64,000 nt of DNA from Saccharum officinarum (Eukaryota > Streptophyta > Magnoliopsida > Poales > Poaceae), in assembly GCA_020631735.1 (NCBI GenBank), contig CM036160.1, positions 111,396,680 to 111,460,679 of the forward strand, given 5' to 3'. The first letter of the stretch is position 1, and each line of letters begins with the position of its first letter. The notes under the pieces were generated by a model, which was not told where the DNA came from, ran no database searches, and saw only the letters and a program-made list of their open reading frames with translations. The translations under genes were made by a program, and so were the position numbers. This document shows positions 1 to 12,796 of the stretch, piece by piece.

Positions 1-73
1 TTAATATTTTTTCCCCTAAAGGTAGTTTGTTATTTTGCCTAACCTATATTATCATCTATTTTTAATTTAACAG

Positions 74-3000
74 GAAGAATAGTCGCAGATATGGTGTAAT
101 CAAGTGTGATCCACTGGTCCGGCAAGGCTTGGATAGAACAGTTAGTTGACCCTCTTACACAAATCTTGATTTATACTGGAATGCTTTTCTCCTAATTTTG
201 CATTCCTTGGTTACTTGGGCATGTTCTCTTGAACAGGCAAAGCACATGGTCATTCCGTACATGCCTATGTTGATTCCCCCAATCTGTTGGACAGGGTCTG
301 TATTTGTTGCCTATTTTCTTCATTGGTTGTCATATGATGCATCTTACAAATTGGACAGCACTTATGGTTTGGAACTTTGGCTTTTCTTCTGGTATTATTA
401 CTTACATAATATTATTGATGGGAGTAATTGGAAGGACAGCCTCCTTTATATTAGTTCAGCGTCTGGTCCTTGTTTATGCTAATAGATTCTGTTTGATCAG
501 ACTATTACTTCTATCACTTTGGATAAGTATTGAAATTATTCCTATATTTTTAGTAACATAATGCTTATAGTTTTTGCAATGTTAATCTGTCAACTAATTG
601 TTTGGTACCCCTAAAACTTTGTACAGATATGACAAGGGAGCACACCTCTTTTTACCATCATATGTAATGCGCACCCATGGTGCTAGACAACAGAGGGAGG
701 CTGTTAAAAGGGTTCCAAGGGAACAGATGCAATCTGTTTTTGAGGTAGCTTTTTTTTTTTTGGTTTCTGACTTGTGCATATTCGATGAATAATCTTTTAT
801 AGCATACCTTCTTAAATTCTTTTATCTGTAACAACTATGGGATTTTGAGTCCACATCATGGGATGGTAGAGCTAGACTTGAGGGGGCTCTGAATTGTATT
901 GCCCACCTCAAAGTAACAATTTGCGTGAACCATTTGGTACATTAAATTCAATAATTTATGCAAGAACATGTGTACCTCAAATTTCATTGCTTGATGTCCT
1001 GTTGGTTTCAGGCCTTGAATACTCTTGGGAGCACGAAGTGGAGAGTTAACAAAAGAGTTCTTAGCATTGTTGACAGAATATGGTCAAGTGGTGGCCGGCT
1101 TGCTGACTTGGTTGATCGTACTGATGTGAGTTGTCATTTGTTTTCTCATAAAATTGTGTTACGGCCTGATTTGGTGGTGGTAAACTCTAGTATGGATCTA
1201 AACTAAACTGTTTCCTATACTCAGGTTCCCTTACCGGAGAAGCCTGACACTGAAGATGAAACCTTGCTAAAGAACTGGAAGTGGCACTTGAAGTCAGTCA
1301 AGAAGGAGAACAGTGAAAGGCATTCTCAGAGATGTGATGTTGAACTTAAACTTGCTGTAAGAGTCTAAGGGGTCTTGCTATCCATTGTGGTGCCACAGTT
1401 TATTCGATCTTTTACTGTTTCATTTCATCTAATCCATACATATTCATTACAGGTTGCTAGAAAAATGAAGGATGAAGAGGGATTTTACTATCCACACAAC
1501 CTTGATTTTAGAGGTCGGGCTTATCCAATGCATCCTTACCTGAACCACTTGGGTTCAGATCTTTGTCGAGGGATTCTAGAGTTTGCTGAAGGTCGACCAC
1601 TTGGCAAGTCAGGCTTGCGTTGGCTGAAGATACACCTAGCAAATTTGTATGCTGGTGGTGTTGATAAGTTGTCATATGATGGCCGGATTGCATTTACTGA
1701 GAATCATTTGGAGGAAATATTTGATTCTGCTGATAGGCCTTTAGAAGGCAAACGATGGTGGCTCGGTGCTGAAGATCCATTCCAGTGCCTGGCAGTATGC
1801 ATGAATCTCACTGAAGCTTTAAGAAGCTCATCTCCAGAAACAACAATCTCACATATTCCTGTGCACCAGGTATTGATATTCTGTTCGAGCAAATCATTTT
1901 CCTTCTCAATCTTTTGAAGAGCAAATATAGTTGGAGATACTTTTTTCCAGATGTAAAATATCACTGTAGGGACCCACTCAATATATGTTTTATCTTTGAA
2001 ATGTTGATCCAGGAAATGTTACCCAATTTGAAATTTCCATTAACTTTTTTTAATATTTTAGGATGGCTCTTGTAATGGCCTGCAACACTATGCAGCACTT
2101 GGAAGGGATAAGGTTAGTTCATACCTGAATAGATTCAGTTGTTCTCGTTGATATTTTTTTTTTGTCATTGCTATGGGTAACTGGCTACCTATTTTTTCTT
2201 GTTAAGTGACCTTTTTTATTAAATTTTTCCTAGTTGGGAGCCATTGCTGTCAACTTAGTCGCTGGAGAAAAGCCTGCAGATGTTTACACTGGAATAGCAA
2301 CCAGGTATGTATTTTGTGTCAATTATGTTTTGAATTGTAAGTCTGTAACTTGTTCATAGTAGTGCTTGATGTGCTTTGGGAACATGTAGCAGTCTATATT
2401 TTGCTTGAGTCTATCCTCCCATATTCACCCATCTGTTCTGTGTGATCTTTATGGGTGCTGGGAATCACTTTCCACAACATATCTAAATAATCATGTGACC
2501 ACATTTGATTTCATAAAATGCTTTAGAAAAAGAAAGGACCAAATACAATTGAGGTGTAATTAATTTGTTTTAATTCCCCCGTCCAAAGTCATTGATGAGG
2601 ATCAGCAAGGCACTAGGTACCAGCTGCTTTTACTACTTTCTAGATATATCCAGATTATTCCTGATTGTGAGTCAATCTTGGCAATTCATGTGACCTTACG
2701 TGATATGTCCTACAAAGCATGATGTCTTGTTGTCATCTGGTGCCCAGGTGGCCCACCTGGGGTTCCTTTCTGAAAATATCCTTTTAACCTCTAGAATTTG
2801 TGAACTATTATTATTGATGTCTCGTCACGAAATATCCCATGGGTTCAAAATTGATATGTTACGTCTTTGTAAGACTGTTGTGATGCTTCTTTAGTCTTTG
2901 TTACCAGTGTTGTCTGTTACTAAGAGCTTGGACCCTAAACCCTAGCCCTAAATCATCATAAACCCTAAATCTAAATCATTATTTGGGTATCATTTTACTA

Positions 3001-6000
3001 TTCATTTCTACATTTTGATGCAACAATTGACTAGCTAAGTTATATTATTTTGTATTCATAATGATGAATCTGTTGTGCTCCAGGGTGGTCGAAATTATGA
3101 GGATGGATGCACAAAAAGATCCTTCTATAGATCCTGATGTAGCTCGTGCTCGTCTGATAGTTGATCAGGTGTTGTTTTTTTTTATCAGAATTCATATAAT
3201 TTATTATATCTAGATGCATAGCAAAATGGATGTACCAAAAAAGTCAAAGCGACTTATAATTTGGAACGGAGGGAGTACTACATATTGCCTTATAAGATAG
3301 ATAAGTTGATGGTCAAAAGTTGAAAAATTCGCATAAAAAACATATATGGGCAGGCACTAAAGGTGGAAGCCTTGATGCTTGATATCATTTACAGGTGTCT
3401 TCATGCTAAATCAGCTAGGACCCTTCGATTTTTTGTTTATTCTATGAATTTGCAATTGAATATTTTTGTTATTATTGCATGCTTGCTAAATTATTTCCTA
3501 AGGGACACCCTTTTAAATGTTTGAACAGTTGACAGACTGATTTACTATTGTTGCTGAAGAATGAGGATTACCATATTGTTCATAATGTGTTTTAGGAATC
3601 GATGCAAAACCCAGCTGATCTATTTATCTATTGGCAGCGTGGCACTTCTTTATTGGGAACCATGGGAGTTTTCACTTGATGTAGAATCCTTCTGTCTAAT
3701 TGGGTATTTTGTAATTAGATCTACATTAAGTTGTATACTGTAAGCTCCATATAGAATAATTGAAAGTTATGGGTCTAGTGTTTAGTGTTTACTTGTTAGT
3801 TTTATTTAATGGCTTATTTATCTAATGCAGGTGGATAGAAAATTGGTGAAGCAAACTGTGATGACATCTGTGTATGGTGTCACCTATGTCGGAGCACGTG
3901 AACAAATAAAAAGAAGACTAAAGGAAAGGGGGGTCATTCCTGATGAAGCGGAACTGTTTGGTGCATCATGCTATGCTGCTAAGGTGGAAGATCCTACCCA
4001 GTGAAACCGTTTAGATTCTCTGTTCTATATGTCTAATCATCATTTTTTTATCCTTGATAGGTTACTCTTACAGCACTTGGTGAGATGTTTCAAGCTGCCT
4101 GTGGTATCATGAACTGGCTTGGTGACTGTGCCAAGGTGCCAGCCATAGTATCGTATTTCTCTTTTGACATATTCATTACACTGTTCAGTATTGCATCCAT
4201 TTTAGAACCATGTTTGGGCAGTTTCAGTGTGTCAAGGCATAGAGATCTGACCTTTTGCAGTTAACTGCAGTTGTGGAAGGCTGTGAGAAATCTTTTGGGG
4301 TTTCTTTTTATTATTATTATTATGAACAATTTAGTACAGTATATAAACCTAGATAAGTTTTCATTGACTAAATGTTTGCTGATTATTTGTGTTAACATGC
4401 TGTGTATTCTGATGATTTATTTCCCAAGAATACACTAGTGAAATGAGTGGCTTTAATATTAACAGAGGCAAAATAAAAACTATAAAGACCTCAACCTCCT
4501 GTACACCATAATTGGCGTTAGGCTTAAAAGACTTGAATGAATGAAAACGACCTGTCTGAGGATTTGTATTTCTCAAGGTGAATCATTCTCAATTAGCATT
4601 CATTTCTGATGTCCGTTAGTGGTCTGCTTTACAGGTCAACATATGTTCTGTTTGTAATGGAGTTTTCCTGATATACATCTGTGCCAACCTATTTTTGCAT
4701 GACAGGTAATTGCTTGTGAAAATGAACCAGTGAGATGGACGACTCCTCTTGGGCTCCCAGTTGTGCAACCATATCGCAAACTTGGGAGGCATCTTGTAGG
4801 TGTTTCAGTAGAATTGTTTTATTCTTAATCTCCTGTTCTTTTGACACTCTAGGGAGGAAATAGTCATGTTCTTGTTAATGACTTTGATATTGATGTTTGC
4901 CTTGTAGATTAAAACATCACTGCAGGTTTTGACCCTTCAGCGGGAGACTGATAAGGTACACTGTTTTTTGCATTGGCTTGTTAAAATAAGTGGCCATTGG
5001 TTACTAGCTGCTGATTGAAATGTCCATTGTGATGGCATGGAGTTGCGGCTTGTCTTGTGTCAGAAAGGTGTCACTGTTTAACTTATGGGTTCATATTTGG
5101 AAATCTTCTGGTACACCTAGGTGGAAGTTCCAACCACATAGGTGGAACATAAGAGCACCTGCTCTTCACAACAACAACAACAACAACATAGCCTTTTGTC
5201 CCAAGCAAGTTGGGGTAGGCCAGAGATGAAACCCAAAAGAGACGAGAAATAGAGACACATAAAGGGACATAAAAGGCACAAGACAGAAAGAGGTCACGGT
5301 TCAGGCACGTTGATTGCTAGTCTCTAAGCGCTCCTGTCCATAGCTAAATCCTTGGAGATATTCCACTCCTTCAGGTCTCTCTTAACGGACTCGTCCCAAG
5401 TTAGTTTAGGTCGACCTCTACCGCTCTTTACATTATCAGTCCGCTTTAGAACCCCACTACGCACCGGCGCCTCAGGAGGCCTCCGTTGGACATGTCCAAA
5501 CCATCTCAATCGATGTTGAATCAATTTCTCCTCAATTGGTGCCACCCCAACCCTATCGCGTCGTTCCGGACTTTATCCCTCCTTGTGTGCCCACAACACC
5601 AACGCAACATACACATCTCTGCTACACTCAATTGCTGGACATGTCGCCTTTTTGTAGGCCAACACTCAGCACCGTATAACATCGCCGGGCGAATCGCCGT
5701 CCTATGGAACCTACCTTTCAGCTTCTGAGGCACCCTTTTGTCACAGAGGACGCCATAAGCTCGACGCCATTTCAACCAGCCGGCTGAAATTCTATGCCTA
5801 ACATCTTCATCAATGTCTCCATCCTTTTATAGCATCGACCCTAAATATCGAAAAGTATCCTTCTTGGCCACCACTTGCCCATCGAGACTAACGTCTCCCT
5901 CCTGTAGAGACACACCACACGTCCAAAGTGGGGGGGTGACCTTCATATATATAGCCAATATGGCTGGGTATACATGGAATACAATCAAGTATACATGGCA

Positions 6001-9000
6001 GGTGCTAATCACATAAAGACCTGTCTAATATATCTAATACCCGCCCGCAGTCTAAGCGGGAGGATCCCGGACGCATAGACTGGACCTGAACTCAGTAAAC
6101 AGCTGTACAGGGAGGCCCTTGGTCATGATATCCGCGAACTGGTGAGAGGATGGCACATGGAGGACCCGAATGTGGCCCAAGGCGACCTTCTCACGGACAA
6201 AGTGGATGTCAATCTCAATATGCTTCGTGCGGCGATGATGGACGGGGTTGGCTGTCATGTAGACAGCACTGACATTGTCGCAGTAGACAACCGTCGCCGA
6301 AGCAATGGAGATGTGGAGCTCCTGCAGGAGCTGGCGCAGCCAGCAACACTCGGCCACCACATGAGCAACAACACGGTACTCGGCTTCGGCACTGGAGCCG
6401 GAGACCGTGGTCTGACGCTTGGAGGACCAAGAAATCAAATTGTCGCCGAGGTAGACACAATAGCCGGAGGTGGAGCGCCGAGAATCTGGGCAGCCAGCCC
6501 AATCAGCATCGGAGTAGGCGATCAGGGACTGGACAGGGCCGACACCAATGTGGAGGCCGGAGGAGAGAGTGCCCTTCAGGTAGCGTAGGATCCGCTTGAT
6601 CAGCGCGAGGTGCGGCTCGCGGGGATCATGCATGAAGAGGCACACCTGTTGCATGGCGTATGCCAAATCAGGACGAGTCAGCGTGAGGTACTAGAGGGCC
6701 CTAGCAAGGCTCCTGTACTCGGACGGATCAGCAACAGGAGCACCGGCAGTTGCAGACAGCTTGGCCTGAGTGTCAACAGGTGTCGATGTAGAGTGACACT
6801 CAGCCATGCTGGCGCGTTGAAGAAGCTCGACGGCGTATTGTCGCTGGGATAAGAACAAGCCATCGGCGGAGCGAGTGACGGAGTTCCCGAGGAAGTGATG
6901 GAGTGCGCCCAGGTCAGTCATGGCGAACTCAGAGTGGAGCCGCCCAATGACCTGCTGAAGAAATGCCGTCGAGGATGCAGTGAGGACGATGTCGTCGACG
7001 TAGAGGAGCAGGTAGGCGAGACTGGTCCCATCGTTGTAGACGAAGAGGGAGGTGTCTGAAGTCGAGGCGACGAAGCCGAGCTGGCGAATGTAGGTCGCAA
7101 AACGCTGGTACCAGGCTCGGGGCGCCTGCTTCAGGCCGTAGAGGGAGCGCTGCAGCAGACACACATGGTCAGGAAAAGCGGGGTCGACGAAGCCTGGGGG
7201 CTGCTGGCAGTAGACGGTCTCCTCGAGATGTCCATGGAGGAAAGCGTTCTTGACATCCAGCTGATGGATAGGCCATGTGCGGGAGGCAGCAATGCTGAGA
7301 ACAGCCCGGATGGTAGCCGGTTTGACCACCGGGCTGAAAGTCTCATCATAGTCGATGCCGTGGCGCTGGGAGAAACCACGAACCACCCAGCGTGCCTTGT
7401 GGCGGGCAAGGGTACCGTCGGAGTGGTACTTGTGCTTGAAGATCCACTTGCCCGTGACCACATTGGCGCCGGGTGGCCGGGGCACGAGGCGCCATGTCTT
7501 GTTGTCGAGGAGCGCTTTGTGCTCCTCAGCCATAGCTGCACGCCAGTTTGGATCAGCCAAACCGCTGCGGTAGTTGGCAGGGAGCGGAGAAGGAGTGGTC
7601 GCCGCAGAGAGGCCCACATACCGCACAACCGGTATGGCCCCGGACTGGGTCCGTGTGACACGGCGTTCCTGCTGGACAGGAGGTGCTGGTGGAGCTGTAG
7701 GCGCCTCTGGCCGCTGGACAGGGGCAGGAGCCTGCTGTATGGGTGCAGGAGGCTGCTGGGCAGGCATGGGAGCTTGCTGTACGGGTGCAGGAGGCTGCTG
7801 GGCAGGCATGGGAGCCTGCTGGACAGAGGCAGCAGCCGGCGCCGATGTTGAAGAGGACCGGGGACGCCGACTGTAGACAAACCGGATGTCCCTGGCACCT
7901 GGAGCCGGGGCAGCCGCTGGAGGAGCAGCAACGGCTGCTGGTGGAGCAGGAGGCAGGATATGGCCGCGAAACAAGATCGCGGGGTCGTCGTGCAGCTCCT
8001 CGATGAATCCTTGGTTGGGCTGCCCAACAGCAGTGGGCAGGGATGCAGGATGCACCGGCACAGTAGTACCTGCAAGCAAAAAATCCAGGTCGCTGGGCGA
8101 GATCCTAGAGGGGTAAAGTCCGAAGGGAAAACAAGTTTCATCAAAGACCACATGGCGAGAGATGATGATGCGCCGAGTGGCCATGTCGAGGCAGCGGTAC
8201 CCCTTGTGGGAAGAGGGATAACCGAGAAAGACGCAAGCTGTGGAGCGAGGTGAGAGCTTGTGGCGAGCCATGGCGGTCAAGTTCGGATAACAGAGACACC
8301 CAAAAACACGCAGGTGGGAGTACTCAGGGGGTTTCTTGTGGAGGAGAGTATATGGAATGGCATGACCAACAGCAGAGCATGGACGCCTGTTTAGAAGATA
8401 TGTGGCTGTGGCAAGCGCCTCAGCCCAGTATTGAGCAGGCATGTGTGCATGGATGAGCATCGTGCGGCTGATGTTGTTCAAGGTGCGAAGAAGGCGTTCA
8501 GCCTTGCCATTTTGTGGGGAGGTATATGGACACGAGAGGCGTAAATGAATACCACGGGAAGTAAAGAGAGTATGGAGGGTATTGTTTACGAACTCAGTGC
8601 CGTTGTCTGCTTGGACAGCTTTGATGGTAAGGCCGAATTGAGTGTGGACATAATTGCAAAAATTTGTAATATGTGTGGGAACTTCAGATTTGCGAGTGAG
8701 GGGAAATGTCCAACAAAAATGAGTGAAATCATCAAGCAAAACGAGATAATATTGATGCCCGGATACACTGGCAACCGGGGATGTCCATACATCACAGTGA
8801 ACAAGTTCAAAGGGCATGGAGCTAAATGAACTAGAATCTGAAAAGGGTAGCCGCACATGTTTGCCTAGCTGACAAGAATGACACAGGTGGTGCTCTACTT
8901 TATTACAGCTGATGGACGCAGTACGACGAAGGATGTCGATGGTGGCGGAGCTGGGATGACCAAGACGGTGATGCCATAGGTCGGTGGAGATGGCGATGCT

Positions 9001-12000
9001 GGCGTGGGGAGCGGAAGACGCAGCGGGGAAGGTGTAAAGGTCGCCAGCACTATTGCAGCGAAGCATCACGCGTCGGGTCGGGATATCCTTGACAGAAAAA
9101 CCAAGAGCGTCAAATTCGATAGAGCAGTTGTTGTCCCTAGTAAACTGACGGACAGATAGCAGATTGCAGACTAGGGATGGAACAACTAAGACATTGTTAA
9201 GATGAAAATTGGACGCTGGAGTATGAAGGACAGACTCGCCACGACATAAAATAGGAAGAGTTTGACCATTGCCAACGGTAATGGAGGAAGAAGGAGGATG
9301 GCGAGAAAGGAGTATACCATCCGAGGAGCTCATGTGGGAGGAGGCGCCGGAGTCCAGAACCCATGGTTGCTGGCCCTGGAGGTGCAGCTGATTGAGGGCA
9401 GCAACAAGACCATCCTGGTTCCACATGGGTGCTGGTTGGGAGACGTGGAGCGGCGCAGATGTCGTCGGGGGCTGCACAGGCGCGAAGGCCGTGTGAGCCT
9501 GGGGAGGAGGAGCACCAAGCACGCTGGGGCGCCAGCCGCCCTGCTGGCCCTGGGGTGCCCAGGGATTGTAGCAAAACCAGGGGCCCATGGGCTGGTATTG
9601 GCCGGCTTGTCCAGCGTGCTGGGGCGCGCCTGCAGTGCCGCCACGCTGCTGCGCAGGGCCGCTGTTCCAGCCACGCCGGCCCTTGCCCTTGCCCTTGCCG
9701 CCGCTGCTGTGGCCACCGCCGCCGCCCTTGTTGCCGCTGCCGTAGCCGGTCACGTGAGGATTGTGGGTAGCAGTGAGGGCACGGCACCCGCCCGGGCTGG
9801 TGCAGCCAGACCCAGCCGTGGCGAGGAGGGCGGTGCTGGCCACCGTCTTGTCATCGTTGGCGAGACGGAGCTCCTTGAGCGCCAGCATGTCATGAGCTCC
9901 GGCAAATGTGGGAAGGACGGCGGAGTTGGCGATGTCGTCGGCGGTGTTGGAGAAGCGAGAGTTGAGGCCGCGCAGAAGGGCGAGGATGAGCTGCGAGTCC
10001 GCCACAGGATGGTCGACGTCGCGAAGAGCGGCGGCCTTGACCTTCAATCGCTGGCAGTACGCCGAGATGGTGCTGTCGCCTTGCACCATGGAATGGAATT
10101 CGTTGAGGAGGAAGATGGCGCGCGGCTCCCGGTTGGCGCGGAAAAGCCCCTCAATGGCCACCCATGATCGCGGGCGGTCGGATCGGGGCCGTCCATGGCG
10201 AGGTCGAGAACGGAGTCGTCGACGGAGCCGGAGATCCAGCCCCGGACGCAGCACTCTGTGGCATCCCACTGAGGATCATCAGGTTGAGGAGGAACGGAGC
10301 CGTCGATGTGCGAGCGAAGGCCGAACTTGCCGCACAGCGATTTGAAGAAGAATGCCCACTTCGAATAGTTGGATTGGAGATCCAACGTGATCGGAACGTG
10401 AGCTTTGATGTTGACCGTGGCATAGGGATGAGCCATGATCGGGGGAAGGGGCGCAGCAACCTCGCTGCCAATGGCAGGCAGAGTGCCATCACCGGTGGCC
10501 GGTAGGGTGGCAGAGGCGGAAGCAGGGATGGTGGCCATCGGTGGTGAGGAGGGAGAAGGGGCGAGGGAGGGAAACAGAACGGGAAAAGAGGATCTAATTG
10601 GCTGATACCATGTAGAGACACCACACGCCCAAAGTGGGGGGGTGACCTTCATATATATAGCCAATATGGCTGGGTATACATGGAATACAATCAAGTATAC
10701 ATGGCAGGTGCTAATCACATAAAGACCTGTCTAATATATCTAATACCTCCCCATGCCTAGTCGCGCTGAAATCGCACCTCATGTACTCGGTCTTAGTCCT
10801 ACTAAGTCTGAACCCTTTCAACTCTAACGTATGCCTCCATAGTTCTAACTTCCTATTAACCCCTGCCCTACTATCGTCAACTAGCACCACATCATCAGCA
10901 AAGAGCATACACCAAGGGATATCACCTTGTATGTCCCTTGTGACCTCATCTATCACTAAAGCAAATAAATAAGGGCTCAAAGCTGACCCCTGATGTAGTC
11001 CTATTTTAATTGGATAGTCACTGGTGTCGCCATCACATGTTCGGACAAACGTCACCACATCCCTGTACATATCCTTGATGAGGGTAACGTACTTAGTTGG
11101 GACTTTGTGCTTTTCCAAGGCCCACCACGACATTTCTCGGTACTGTCATGCCTTCTCGAGGTCAATAAAGACCATGTGCAAGTCCTTCTTCTGCTCCCTA
11201 TATCTCTCCATCAATTGTCGTAATAAGAAAATCGCCTCCATGGTCGACCTACCAGGCATGAACCCAAACTGATTTTGGGTCACATGTGTCACTCTCCTTA
11301 GGCGATGCTCGATAACCTTCTCTTAGAGCTTCATCGTATGGCTCATCAACTTAATCCTATGGTAGTTAGTACAACTTTGAACATCTTCCTTGTTCTTGAA
11401 GATAGGTACTAATATACTTCTCCTCCATTCTTCAGGCATCTTGTTAGACTAAAAAATAAGGTTAAAAAGCTTAGTTAACCATACTATCGCTCTGGCGCCT
11501 AGGCATCTCTGCACCTCAATGGGAATACGATCAGGGCCCATCGCTTTATCTCCCTTCATCCTCTTCAAAGCCTCCCCGATCTCTGCCTCCTGAATTCTCC
11601 ACACAAAGCGTCTGTCGGTATCGTCAAATGAGTCGTCCAACTCAAGGGTAGGACCCTCATTCTCCCCATTAAACAACTTGTCGAAGTACTCTCTCCCTCT
11701 ATCCTTGATCTCCTCATCCTTCACCAGAAGTCGATCTGTCCCATCCTTGATACATTTTATTTGGTTGATGTCCCTTGTCTTCCTCTCGCTGCTCTTGGCC
11801 ATCTAAATTTTGTGACCTCATTCTTCTTTTGCTAGAGTTATGACCACACGGGGAGATATAATGGCATTTTGGAGTATCTCATCCTATTTCTTTTTTGAGT
11901 TAGGCCCAGCTGCTTTAGTTGGCTCCTGATCTGTTGCCATTTTTAGTCTCATGAATATGTTCCATTAATAGCTAATGGTAGGAGATCACTTTCTCTTCTG

Positions 12001-12796
12001 TTTGGATACCTGGGAACTTAAGAGGCAAGGGACTAGTACTATGCATCATTGTATATCTCTCTTCTTTTACCTATAAATAAAATGGGCTGCTAATCAAACG
12101 AGTAGTTGAGACTCGAGACGCTTATGAATCGTAGTGGTTTGGTCATTTGAATTGTTGTGGTCTATTTGCTACCATGGTCACTGTACTTATGTTGGAGTAT
12201 ACTTAATTAATCAATCAACCAGGTTATGGTGAAGCGGCAGAGGACAGCTTTCCCTCCAAACTTTGTGCATTCTCTTGATGGCTCTCATATGATGATGACT
12301 GCTGTTGCTTGCAAAAGGCAAGGTCTGAATTTTGCAGGTTAGTGCTTTTCATTATTTTCCAGGATAACATTTTCTTGATAGGTTCTGGAGAGTTTAGTAG
12401 GCCCTTTGTAAATCATGTGATGGTAGAAGTGAGTTATTGTTGATATTTTTCCTAAATCCATGCAGGAGTTCATGATTCATATTGGACCCATGCCTGTGAT
12501 GTTGATACAATGAATAAAATACTTCGGGAAAAGTTTGTGGAACTCTATGGTACACCTATTTTGGAAGATGTATGTATCTCTTGTCCCAGCTGTTAGCAGA
12601 AATTGAACAATGTCTATCTTGTTTTACAATTGTTTGGTTGAAAATTGATAAAGTTCATTTTTTAACTAACATATTTTCGATGCAGTTGTTGGAGAGTTTC
12701 GAGAAATCTTTCCCTAAATTAAAGTTCCCACCGTTGCCGGAGAGGGGAGACTTCGATATGAAGTCAGTCCTCGAGTCTCCATATTTTTTCAACTAG
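74..12796 (+). CDS. RPOTp: Plastid-type phage-like RNA polymerase RPOTp, 3' part (5' end outside window)
   Basis: Single-subunit T7-like RNA polymerase that transcribes organelle genes. I read 16 exons: 74-140, 237-295, 627-744, 1012-1125, 1225-1356, 1453-1869, 2062-2112, 2234-2304, 3084-3168, 3831-3983, 4061-4135, 4706-4795, 4908-4955, 12223-12337, 12466-12569, 12686-12796. They keep one frame for 602 residues and end in ESPYFFN and a stop. Visible motifs are [11 protein letters not shown] (motif A aspartate, exon at 2062), [15 protein letters not shown] (motif B lysine and tyrosine, exon at 3831) and VHDSYW (motif C aspartate, exon at 12466). Stretches such as LGRHLIKTSLQ and [20 protein letters not shown] match the plastid paralogue as I remember it better than the mitochondrial RpoTm, so the plastid assignment is a comparison from memory. 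The N-terminus and transit peptide lie upstream of the window. The intron 4956-12222 contains nested transposons but has normal GT and AG ends, so the gene may still be functional. Confidence 0.88.
2932..2971. repeat. Short telomere-like CCCTAAA cluster in RPOTp intron
   Basis: Three to four imperfect CCCTAAA or CCCTAG units in about 40 bp inside an intron. This is the grass telo-box motif and is too short for a true interstitial telomere array. Confidence 0.5.
3185..3281. mobile_element. Stowaway-like MITE fragment in RPOTp intron
   Basis: The right end reads, on the complement, ACTCCCTCCGTTCC and then AAATTATAAGTCG, the typical Stowaway terminus. No matching left end is visible, so this is a partial copy. 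Confidence 0.6.
5167..5897 (-). mobile_element. RTE-type LINE, 3' part, in RPOTp intron
   Basis: Reverse-strand non-LTR retrotransposon ending at the left in a (TTG)n tail, seen on the + strand as an ACAACAAC run at 5167-5190 next to the typical CCCAAGCAAGTTGGGG end. Decayed minus-strand reading frames encode the RTE C-terminal region: [13 protein letters not shown] and [11 protein letters not shown] at 5324-5545, [12 protein letters not shown] at 5521-5775, and [11 protein letters not shown] near 5830. The element continues at 10751 beyond the inserted copia element. It is an inactive fossil inside the intron. Confidence 0.85.
5898..5902. repeat. Target-site duplication CCTCC of copia element 1 (left)
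   Basis: CCTCC just left of the LTR start; the same five bases follow the other LTR at 10746-10750. This fixes the copia insertion inside the LINE. Confidence 0.85.
5903..6039 (-). repeat. 3' LTR of copia element 1
   Basis: 137-bp long terminal repeat. On the + strand it starts TGTAGAGACA and ends TCTAATA, so the outer base pair at one end is not the usual TG/CA. It matches 10611-10745 apart from a CA insertion and one T/C difference near its start. Confidence 0.88.
6052..10269 (-). pseudogene. Copia element 1 polyprotein (gag-PR-INT-RT-RNaseH) with a stop and a frameshift
   Basis: A minus-strand frame of 1192 codons (10269-6691) continues after one TAG into 6690-6052. In order it shows gag ([22 protein letters not shown]), protease DSGASSHM near 9340, an integrase HHCC region and [15 protein letters not shown] core near 8550-8700, RT with YVDDIVL near 7000, and RNase H with SDADWAGC and the tail IMTKGLP. 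The gag N-terminus lies in another frame (10718-10044), so a frameshift falls near 10160-10190. The stop lies in the RT/RNase H connection, where related elements as I recall carry CAG; CAG to TAG is a common C-to-T change at methylated DNA. No CCHC zinc knuckle is obvious after gag; a Gly/Lys-rich stretch stands there instead. Confidence 0.88.
10611..10745 (-). repeat. 5' LTR of copia element 1
   Basis: 135-bp repeat of 5903-6039. CCTCC follows at 10746-10750 as the target duplication. The primer-binding site TGGTATCAG (minus strand) lies directly inside, at about 10601-10609. Confidence 0.88.
10751..11845 (-). mobile_element. RTE-type LINE, RT part (interrupted by copia element 1)
   Basis: Continuation of the LINE. 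The minus strand encodes the reverse-transcriptase core: [15 protein letters not shown] and [11 protein letters not shown] (10711-11133), and [14 protein letters not shown] with [13 protein letters not shown] (11449-11802). The reading frame contains stops between these blocks. Protein resemblance fades near 11845, so the copy is 5'-truncated and its right edge is approximate. Removing the copia element and one CCTCC rejoins the LINE sequence directly. Confidence 0.85.

Larger units (their letters stand above)
5903..10745 (-). mobile_element. Ty1-copia LTR retrotransposon (element 1), nearly intact, nested in the LINE
   Basis: Complete 4.84-kb element on the minus strand. The LTRs are short: 5903-6039 (137 bp) and 10611-10745 (135 bp). 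By eye they differ by one substitution and one 2-bp indel, so the insertion is young. Inside the right-hand (5') LTR, on the minus strand, is TGGTATCAG, the usual initiator-methionine tRNA primer site. The inner edge of the left LTR carries a pyrimidine run (CCCGCCCGC on +), which is the polypurine tract of the minus strand. The domain order gag, protease, integrase, RT, RNase H is that of Ty1-copia. A gag frameshift and one in-frame TAG make the copy non-coding as it stands. Confidence 0.93.

Noticed and set aside
2932..2971. Interstitial telomere
   Set aside because: Only three or four imperfect units; short telo-box clusters are common in plant introns.
11846..12222. More LINE sequence up to the exon at 12223
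   Set aside because: Protein resemblance ends near 11845; the rest looks like original intron DNA, and I found no convincing target duplication.
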